This document shows positions 1 through 9,152 of a DNA stretch of 40,604 nucleotides, one piece after another. Numbering within the stretch: the stretch's first letter is position 1; the number at the start of each line of letters is the position of its first letter. Below the pieces are notes generated by a model that saw nothing but the letters and a program-made list of their open reading frames with translations, had not been told where the DNA came from and did no database searches. The position numbers and the translations under genes were made by a program. The DNA lies in the NCBI GenBank assembly GCA_032718475.1, contig JAUCBJ010000431.1, positions 1 to 40,604 of the forward strand. Direction: 5' to 3'. The DNA comes from Nemertoderma westbladi (Eukaryota > Xenacoelomorpha > Nemertodermatida > Nemertodermatidae).

Positions 1-225
1 AGGCTCCCTTGTCAATAGTTCTCGAAATATTAGAGATTTTTCATCGGCACTGGAAGGGCTTGTATATGTTCACAGTTTGAGAGAAATTACACTTTACTGT
101 AGAACAAGTTATGTTGGCTGTACGTAGCTATTTTTATTTTTACTATGTTCATATGTGCGATTGTTACCCCGACCCCATGCATTGAACGAAATAAAAGTAT
201 ATTATTATTATTTTATTATTGTTAT
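1..225 (+). repeat. Possible 3' tail of a truncated non-LTR retrotransposon
   Basis: The stretch ends in an AATAAA-type motif (aaataaaag, near 190) followed by an irregular run of TTA/ATT units to about 230. This is a common 3' end for invertebrate LINEs of the CR1/L2 type. No coding sequence is visible. The assignment rests only on the tail, and a simple microsatellite next to unique DNA would look the same. Confidence 0.3.
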
Positions 226-300
226 TATACTAATAAACAAACATATTGACTGAAAAAAAACTATAACTATAAAAACTATACCAACATAAAACAATATTAT

Positions 301-2566
301 TTACACTACAAACGTTTTTTTCATCTTAAAATGTTTTTTAGAGTCAAATTTTTGACGGTTGTACCTTGCTTTTTGCCGTATACGGACCATTTGGTCTTGT
401 CTTTGAGTACCTGTAACTATTTTAGAAACATGGCTTAGTGTTTGAACATATCGTTCCACGGCCTGAGAATGGCATGGATATTGTTTCATGTAATGCGATT
501 TTCCGATTTCAAAAAGTTCCTGTAATTCTTCTTTTGAAATTCCCACTGTTAGAGGTGGTTCTGTAATTGAGTTCTTCCACCAATCAATGAGTTCGTAGTA
601 TTCTGTTGCATTGAGGTTTATTTTTGGTACTTCGAATTTTCGGATTATAGTAGATGTAATATTTTTTCTTGAACGTAGAATCCGTTGTACCGCAAGGCTT
701 CTAACTATAGCTCGCTCATCAAACAACATGGCTAACAATATATTTTCTGAATGACAGAAGAATGCATTTCTGAGAATTACAGGATCAACAATTTTCTTCT
801 GGTCATCCGATAAATATCAATTGACTCAATCGAATCAATAAGAAGTAGTTTTGAGTCCCGTCGGTGATTTTGTGGTTAATCTTTACGGTAAACCAAACTG
901 GAGCATATACCATAATTATATAGGTGACTAAATCAACTAGGGTCTTACTAGGGTGCTGTGTACTAATATATAAACGACAAAGTCGATTCGCTTTAGTAAG
1001 CCAGCGAGCATTTGTAACATTACCAGGCATCATTTTGGCTAGTTTTTCATTACAAAATCCACTACCAATTGCCGAAACAATCTTACATAAATACATTTGA
1101 TCAGTGGATAATCTTTTCTCAAGATTAGCACTAACAGACGGCATATTTGGTGATGATATAGGGGTATACTGGACAACTTCTAGTGAAGTCAGATCAGCAG
1201 ACATCATGGCCTTAGCGAGTGGACCTGTCCAACTTGATGGCCCACTTGTCTCTCCATCCAAACCCTCCAATAAATGTTTGAACGGGAGTTCATTAGCATG
1301 AAGTAAGCAGATACTCCACTGTAATGGTCTACCCAATTTTCTTTCCATTCTATGTATGATTCCACCTTTATGCGCCCTGTATTACTGTTAGTTCCATCAG
1401 CTCCAATTACTTTAAGATTAGTTAAATCTATATTGTTTTGCAGGAAGAATTCAAGCATTGATTTAGTGACATCATCAGCCTTTCCAGTACTTGGTGCAAT
1501 ATGTCCCAGATACACAGAGTTCGGTTCAGCTATCAGTACCTGATGTCCCTCAGTCTTTAATTTAACCCCACCAGTTTCTGAATCTACGTAAATAGTTTTA
1601 TCGTTTCGACCGTCATAGTAAAGTCCAGTAATATTATTTATCTCATTTTTACCATAGTCATTTCGAAGTTGCTGCCTTGATCGCCATATTTTGCTTCTAT
1701 CTATTACAGCTGATTCCTCAGGTGTATCAAGAAGATCACACATAGTTGCAGAGGCAATAGAGGCAACAATACGATCACTGATCCCATGGAGCTCTGCTTC
1801 TCTCGCCACAGTTGGCAAGAGAGTATAATTCCGTTTTGTTGATGTTAGTTACATTCCTTAAAGAAGTATACCCTTTGCAAGATGTCTTATCCCACTCCAT
1901 ATTTGCATCTGAAATTGTTTCATCTACCGGCACTAAGACTGTTTCTGTTTCATATATCTCTGAGGATGCTGGGTTACATTCCAGATTTATTTTCATGTTT
2001 TTTGCAGCATATTGTTCATATGATATCTTTCTTTTGTAAAGAGCCATGGTTCGTCTGGTTGTGTCAGTATCAACCTCGCCTATCCTCATTTACCTGTGAC
2101 TTCTCTGATCTATTAAAAAAGAAATCTCTCGGGCTGGAACCTTGTGTGCTGGCTGGCAACTACATGTGCCACTCACTAAGTCACATCGACATAAAGCTAC
2201 TTCAAACAGCAGCTTAAATTCATCGTTGAGTAAACGAACTCTCTCTTGGTAGAATGGTTTTTCCTTCCTTTCAGGCGAATATTTTTCAGGGATACGGCAC
2301 TCCTCACGTTTTAATACAATCTTTTTAACTATCCCTTTCAATGTAATTGTTGGTATTGATGCTCTTTTATGAACATCAATAATGTCTTTGCATACAACTA
2401 AAGCAACATCCCTCACATTAGGATCCTTACTCGTAACTTGATTTATCTTCATTTGAGATTGAATAAAACTAAAATGCTGTAATACTTCGCCATTACTGGG
2501 GAGCTGATTCTCCTTAAGTTTGGTAGCATATCCATAAAGATGTACTGTCGCCTTTCTGGTTGCCAT
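301..2566 (-). pseudogene. Decayed transposase-like gene (repeat family seen in arthropods)
   Basis: Five consecutive minus-strand frames read as one broken protein: 2566-2090, 2089-1775, 1818-1204, 1348-803 and 738-301. The first two share a frame and are separated by a single TAA at 2090-2092. The later junctions (near 1815, 1345 and 800) are frameshifts. Visible landmarks in order are an N-terminal LPSNGEVLQHF stretch, a central IGADGTNSNTG (acidic residue in an RNase-H-like setting), LLHANELPFKHLLEGLDG, and a C-terminal PCHSQAVERYVQT. From memory this order matches an uncharacterised, high-copy protein family in arthropod genomes that looks like a transposase relative. I cannot name the superfamily. 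No terminal inverted repeats are obvious around it. The TAA lies inside CAG/GTAAAT, which also fits a splice donor, so that stop could be intronic rather than a mutation. The frameshifts still make it a pseudogene. Confidence 0.6.
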
Positions 2567-2720
2567 TAGTCACATAAAATAATAATTGAAACTGAAACTA
2601 AATATAGGCTAGAGTTCCATTCGAGCCAGCATTTTTGATAGCATAGATAGATTACTAACATTTCCTCGTTTTCCCTTGGGGTTTCGTTTATTCTTTAGGC
2701 TAGGGTTCGTTGGTCAGTCA

Positions 2721-2868
2721 GGCCCAAACCCTAATAAAAAGTGTTATATAGCCCTATCCCTAAGTCAATGCCCTTCGGGCCAATAGCAATACGTCCGAAA
2801 TTCCACAAAATTAGAGCGTCATGACTTAGGGTTAGGGTTATATAACACTTTTAATTAGGGTTTGGGCC
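2721..2868. repeat. Small fold-back (MITE-like) inverted repeat
   Basis: Two 47-bp arms (2721-2767 and 2822-2868) are reverse complements with about three mismatches, around a 54-bp spacer. The arms begin GGCCCAAACCCTAAT and end CCCTAAGTCA. The structure would fold into a strong stem. It has no coding capacity, as expected for a non-autonomous fold-back element. No clear target duplication was found. Confidence 0.65.
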
Positions 2869-3505
2869 GCCATACTGTAACCTGGGCGTTTTACGGACAG
2901 TGCCAGAAAATGGCCGTTACATACCATAGTAATGCCATTATTATTACAAAAAAGCATGAAAAAAAGCAACAAAAAAGCATGAAAAATTGTTGAAAAAAAA
3001 CAACGAAAATGTTGGCACATACGGAACTGTTCCCTAAATATATATTCTGTACTGCATACTGCAGGGACTACTGTGCCTAACAACACGGTAACTGAACTGT
3101 CAGATGTTCATCAGGGGGAATGGTGTGGGGCAAGCTAGGCAGTAACAGTTAGCCTTAACAGACAATTATAATTGGTAAATAGGGTCAAATTTCAATAATA
3201 TATAATAATAATAAATAAAGATGGATGGATAAACGTACGGACAGACAGACTTGAAATTTTACCTTATTAACTAATAATAATCGGGTGCGAAGGCACACCC
3301 TTACTGCGCGACGCCCCACGAACGTGTTTGTTTATAGTATAATAAAAATGTTGTACTTATTCATACAAGCATTACTATTAGTGCCGATTTATAATGTCCA
3401 TATATATATATAATATCTATATAACAAAATTTCGAATATAAATTTTTCTATATTTCGTTGCAATAATTCTAGTTATAATAATGTGCTCCTAAAAATGAGG
3501 TTTCA
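2869..3505. other. Gene-free stretch
   Basis: AT-rich sequence with simple runs: a degenerate ATA/AAT run near 3195-3220, gatggatgga near 3220, and acggacagacagac near 3237. No convincing gene, RNA or mobile-element signature is visible apart from low-complexity DNA. Confidence 0.5.
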
Positions 3506-4826
3506 ATGCTATTGAATAACGTACGTCTTTCTATTGCAGATTCCAATATAGCTAATACAATTTGGGCGGGCGATATAAATAGTGATTTCTCTCGCACTAG
3601 CTTACAGGTCCGAAATGTACGTGATTTTGTGACTGAGTGTGAGTTTATTTGTTTGTGGGATATTGTTCCGATACATTATACTTGTAGATCTGATATCGAT
3701 AATAATATTGTATCCACTATTGATCACTTTTTTGTTAATGAACATTTGTTGGATATTTGTACTGAAGTTGGTGTCATACATAATGGTGCTAATTTATCAG
3801 ACCATAGTGCGATATTTATAAAATTACTTGTAAACTTTGATCTTACAGAATTTATCCCGTCTACGAAGCCTATAAGGTATAATTTCTCTAGGGCAAACCA
3901 GTCGTCTAAACAAGAATTTCATAATAAATTAAATAGTATTTTATCTTCTGTTAATTTAACGGAGTCCTGTGGTAATTGTAATGATATATTATGCGAAAAT
4001 GCTCTACACCGTGTCTCGTTAGAAAATTACTCTGTTCGGTTGTTAGATGCACTTGAAGAGGCTGCTGGCTGTCTTCCTCAGTCAGGAGGAAGTTCCGACA
4101 GACAAACAGATCATAATCATCCTATTCCCGGTTGGAAAGAGTCAGTTCGACCATTTAAAAATGAGGCTGTATTTTGGCATCAACTTTGGTGTTCGGCTGG
4201 GAGGCCCAACGCCAGTCAGAGTCATCTGTTTCACCTTAGGCGTATTTCCCGCTTGCAATATAAATATGCGGTACGCAGATTAAAGAAAGTAACTGACGAA
4301 GTTAGACGGGATAAATTATTACAAGCTTCTTTGAATGGTTCATGTGATATCTTTTCGGAAATCAAGAAGTTAAGAGGGGACATTAATGTTTGTAGTTCCA
4401 GCATCGACGGTCTGACAGAAAATGCCGATATTGCAAACACGACATAGGTTTTCTGAGGTCTACGCAGCCCTATTCAATTAAGGTTATAATTCAAATCTTG
4501 AAGAGGTTAATGAGGTAATCCGCAATAAATTGCTTTCAGGTCCTGATGTTAATCCTCTGCAACCGACTATTACTCCTGAGATTATCCATGATGCGCTACA
4601 TCGTTTACACGATGCTAAGTCTGACGTTTCATATTCATTTGATAGTGGGGCCCTTATAAATACTGGCAGACAATTTGAGGAGCACATTTCTATTTTGTTT
4701 AACTCATTCCTGGTGCACGGATTTGTTTCAAAAGTACTAACAGTTATGTCACTGGTTCCTTTAATAAAGAATAAGTTAGGAAATATTTCTGAGATTGCAA
4801 ATTACAGGGCTATCGCTATTGCTTCG
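3506..4826 (+). pseudogene. Non-LTR retrotransposon fragment: endonuclease plus start of reverse transcriptase
   Basis: The frame at 3506-4447 carries the C-terminal half of an AP-type endonuclease: a GDINSDFSR motif (GD-N site), STIDHFFVNE and the terminal LSDHSAIF (SDH catalytic histidine). A linker typical of CR1/L2-like elements follows (GWKESVRPFKNEA, then a basic helix ending DIFSEIKKLRGD). A frameshift between about 4440 and 4530 moves reading to 4530-4826. That part shows the first reverse transcriptase blocks (SLVPLIKNK, then NYRAIAIAS). The element lacks its 5' end, and it stops at 4826, where a BEL/Pao LTR begins. The rest of the RT is not found on the far side of that LTR element or elsewhere in the window. 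Clade assignment (CR1/L2-like) is tentative; the non-LTR nature is clear. Confidence 0.8.
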
Positions 4827-6091
4827 TGTTCGCGCTTTCAGACCTTTGGCAGTTTAACCCGCCAAATTATGATGTCTTCTAGATATTAAATCGCTTTTCT
4901 GCCTATGACAAGTATTTGATTCACTACACTAGTCGAAACCAATCCGTGCGCGACCATTCACCCGCTGGATATTCCCGGGAGATTGGGTTCGACGGTTTAA
5001 TTTTATTGCTATGTAAGCCTAATGTATTATTCGACTGACAGTATTATATAATCTCTGACAATATTATTCACCTTCGGGAAATATTAACAGTTCCTTTAGG
5101 ACGTGGCGCTCTATCTATAGAAACAGAGTTATGACTTAAACTACTCACAACGATATGGTTTAGTTATAATTGACATATATGGCGCATTCTTTAGGAAATG
5201 CTTCTTTAACAGACTCACGCATACACAATGCTGCACAATACTGCACACTAATCTGCCGATCTTCACTGATTTTAGTCACATATAAAAGGAACACAGACTG
5301 ACTCATGTAGGGTCTATCAAATAACATTCGATTCACTTCAAACCACTTTAACATAAGTCACAATCGTTTATCTGTAACCTTTCTCTCTTACCTTCGGTAT
5401 ATCAAGAATATTGGGTTTCGGGGTTGTTTATCGTTATTCCAAATATAATAATTCATCCACAAATATAATGAATAACCGACAGCAAATAGCAGTATAAAAC
5501 AACAACTGAACACTGATTGTTATGAGTTTGCAATGTTTCAGTGTTTGCAGAGTGATATTCACAGAGTGTTGTTAGATGAGTTTTACAGTTAAAGGATATA
5601 TGTCCTTATAATTAAACCTGCTAGTGTTAAGCTAAAAAGCAGAAAAGCACAAAACACTATAAGCCGTTCTTTCGTGGCTTTGATAAAACTCGTGACTACT
5701 AGAATATCAAATACACTTATTCCACAAAGCTCCCGTTCAACACAGAGGATGAGCAGTGAGATAGGAAAATTTCAGTTCAGTAGCTCAGGATTGGTTAAAA
5801 TCCAGGATAACTCAAATTCTATTGGCCGATACGGAAAGCTGCAACGTGGCAATATCAGCCGTTAGCCGTCGTCATGGTAGCGACACTGTTTTCAAGAGTA
5901 GCGAGCCTTTTACGTCATGAAATTGCAGATTATGTCCTCTAAAGTACAAATACAGTTCAAATATAGAAGAAATGACTTTTATGTCCTCTAAAACACCAGT
6001 ACAGCAAGGACACGGCCTTTTTATGCCTGGCAAACCAACTACAGAGTACTTTAAGGGAAAATAACCGGTTAATGACGCAAAAGCTTTTACA
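4827..6091 (-). repeat. 3' LTR of the BEL/Pao element
   Basis: A 1265-bp direct repeat of 19580-20854, starting TGTTCGCGCTTTC and ending GCTTTTACA on the plus strand. It is highly similar to the other LTR except for a replaced block at 5542-5587 and a shorter mismatched patch near 5801-5815. A 64-codon minus-strand frame (5354-5160) is shared by both LTRs with two amino-acid differences; it is probably fortuitous. Confidence 0.93.
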
Positions 6092-6101
6092 CCGCTCCCA
6101 G
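6092..6101 (-). other. Probable polypurine tract
   Basis: On the minus strand CTGGGAGCGG lies directly before the 3' LTR terminus TGTAAAAGC. A purine-rich run in this position primes plus-strand DNA synthesis in LTR retrotransposons. It is short and contains one C, so the call is positional. Confidence 0.5.
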
Positions 6102-9100
6102 AAAATGGGATTTAAGTCTATAAAATATAACAAATCACAGTTTCTAAAATATAAAGATACTCTAAACAGTTAGTCTTTCTTACGCAGACGGCGTTTACGC
6201 AGTTTTTGAGGCTAGCAAGAGTCCTTTTCTCTTTGGGGCGAGCCACTTTACTAGGAGGGCTATAAATCCTGGGTGAAGGGTGCAATATGATTGCATCAGA
6301 AGGTGTAGGATTATGGTCGGGGTATCCGCCGTTTCGATATGCTTCTCCTCGAGCTGATTTTCCTCCGCTCGTAGCTGGATACGTTCATCCAAAAACTCTC
6401 GCAGAGAATGGGTTGCCTATGTTCGATATCTTCTTAGAGATTCTGGATTTTACAATCGAACTGAGATAAAGACAATTCGTTTATCGCTTGGACTTGCTGT
6501 TACAACTTACGTTTATCTGAACAAACGCAGGTTTCCTTTCTGATCTTTGTAGAAGAGCGTTTAACTCGTTTGTACAACGCTCTCCTTCACCTTGATGAAG
6601 GGTTGTATCGCGTTAAACGGGAACGACCATACGATTGGATAGTGATATTAGGTGTCCGCGTCACAATCCGGCTAGGTAAGATGGGCGACTAGCTAGAAAT
6701 CACTGTCGGAGTGTTACCGATTAATTGTTAGGGTAGCACTAGATCTTTGAACAGTGAATACAGTCCGCGAGGATCCGCGACACCACCAGGATCGCAGGTC
6801 TGAGGTCCAACTAAGGAATGAGGAGGTTTGACCGAGTATTCCGGGACTCTGATCGTAGGTTTACTCCAGGATCGTTCGAGCCGAGTGAGCATAGGTGATA
6901 CGTCAAACAAGTTTTGCTCGAAACTCCAGTAAATATAACGAGCACAACTGTGTTTAACACAACGTTTCCATGGATGTTTATGTCTTTCCGTTTATTAGTT
7001 GGGTCTAGGGCATTTATCGTAATAATACCAAAGACGCACGTCTGGTAGGGGAAACGCGGGTGATATTTATTTGTTGTTACAATGCTTCTGTCAAGAATTC
7101 CAAATATACGTTGGAGTTACCTCGTTTATTTGTTTCTTTAGTGTCTTTTCTTTCGAGTCAATTTCGAATAGAAATTTCGCACTCGAATTTCAGTTTATGG
7201 TTCCGACTCCGCTGGGCAGGATATATAGTCGACATAGTCTGTATTATGTAGATCGATAGGATGACCAGTAGTTAAGAAGACCATATACGTACCATTACGC
7301 TGCGTATATCGAGCAGCGAATTTTCTATAGTCCAACTCGCGCGCGAGCTGCTCTTGGGACATTGGCGGTTCGATATAACGACCATCGTCCTCCGCAGCAG
7401 TTGGACTAACGTCGCCGCGTATTAAGCTATCAACAAACGCTTGTAAAAGTAGAGTATATCGCTCCCCGATACCAAGACCATCTTCTATCAACTCCGTCAT
7501 ATCTGCTATATATGAGTTTATCCATATTATAATGAGTTTATATTTAGGCGAGCGGGCGTCGCTGCCTACCCCAATCAACCCCCGGACAGTACGAGATCCT
7601 CAGCGCCGATGTGTCGTCGCCGCTGTACTTTCGCCAACGACGTAGCCGCACAACGACAACGACAACCGGCACAAGTCACTCAACTGTCCGTCCCAAAGGC
7701 TTAGATGTACTTCAGGTTTTCCTTGGAGAGTTAGGTTACTTTTACGATTGCGACTAGCTACTGTAAACACACCTTAGCAGTAACATTCACCTATAAACTC
7801 ACAAATACCACACACACAACTTGTCACAAATTACACACACTCGGGTCACTTGTCCGTTAGTCAATGCCTTCCAGAATGTCACTGTATTATTATGTATCCT
7901 TGGATACTAGCAGTGCGCTATTTATTCCCTATGCTATTCAATGGGACAAGCTTTCTATTGTTCTTTTAACTCAATTCTAATTCTAGCGTGGTTGTTGCTA
8001 TGGTGACATTATGCAAAGCTAGCGGTAGAATTAGAGTAATTCCAATGCATACAGATCTGGGATGTTATTTAATAGTAATTCTTTAATAGTCAATGTCCTG
8101 TTTTATACATGACTTTATGAATTTTATCGGCTATTGACTATGTTTGGGAGACTTTCGTCACGCATACGCATAATAATATAAATCTCCGCTCCCTTGATCT
8201 ATTAATTAATGGAATTTTGGGAATGTTATAAATTGCGTAAAATGGCAATTTATTAAATTCATTAAAAGACATGAATTTAAATTTATTCCTTGAAATTTTA
8301 TTATTTGATAATTAAATTGACATATTTTGATTCTAGAACATGTCTGGGGACACAAGATCCTTAATTCTAAGAAAATTGTCTCTTTAAGAATATCGGTAAA
8401 TGCTACGATATCTTAATTGACTAGAATTGTTGAAGGATCTGAATTTTACAGATTTTGACTTATTAGATTTGTAAATATTAACTAATTAATATTTGAGATG
8501 GGCACCGATTTATTCCAGAACTTGTCTGGGGACGTTAACCACTGATTCTATAATTTGTCTTTCAAGTATATCGGTGGGTGCCGCGATATCTTAATCGACT
8601 AGAATTACAGATGGTCAAAGGGTTTAACAGATTTATTTTGCGTTATACGCTACTGTTAAAGGGACATCACGCTACTATATGTATTATTTAATATACGGTA
8701 TGAGAGCAATATCGCACGAAGCAATGTCAGTGTGAAGAGGCAAGTCGTTTCCAAGGTCTACCCAGAGCTTGGTTTAGCCGAGACACGAGGATCTGAACTT
8801 TGCATTCCTAATACTCTGCCTACCAATAATACTTTAATATAGTAGTGGCTTTATTGTACTTTAATAAGTACAGACATTTCTTCTTACTGTAGTTACGTAT
8901 TTATAATATAATACGGACAGTAAGGAAAGAGAAAAAAGAATTATTTCTTCGCCGTCGCACTAAATATAATATAAGTAATTACGTACGTAATAAACACGAA
9001 TATATTGCACTATTCTACTAAATAATCCCTAAATAATATTCTACTAAATTAAATAAAACGATTATAATAAAATTACATAGTAATACATACATAAATATAA

Positions 9101-9152
9101 AAATGATAAAATAATATAAAATAATAGAGTCACACGCCCACTCCGAACGATA
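6102..9152 (-). other. Long 3' non-coding part of the BEL/Pao element
   Basis: Three kilobases lie between the pol stop and the 3' LTR. The only frame of note is a 127-codon minus-strand one at 7578-7195, acidic and unrecognised (contains PPMSQEQLARELDYRKF). It shows no signal peptide or membrane segment, so there is no support for an env-like gene. A diverged tandem duplication lies at 8330-8612. The rest is AT-rich and featureless to me. It could also contain an older nested insertion whose ends I could not define. Confidence 0.5.
8330..8612. repeat. Diverged tandem duplication, period about 182 bp
   Basis: Two similar segments, about 8330-8432 and 8512-8612, share ATTC(T/C)AGAAC(A/T)TGTCTGGGGAC, an ATATCGGT core and CGATATCTTAAT(T/C)GACTAGAATT in the same order. 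Similarity is moderate, so the duplication is older than the LTR pair. Confidence 0.65.

Noticed and set aside
5160-5354. 64-residue protein encoded in each LTR
   Set aside because: The frames match because the LTRs match. The copies differ by two amino-acid changes and the frame has no recognisable domain.
7195-7578. Env-like gene after pol
   Set aside because: The 127-residue product has no signal peptide, membrane segment or cysteine pattern expected of an envelope protein.
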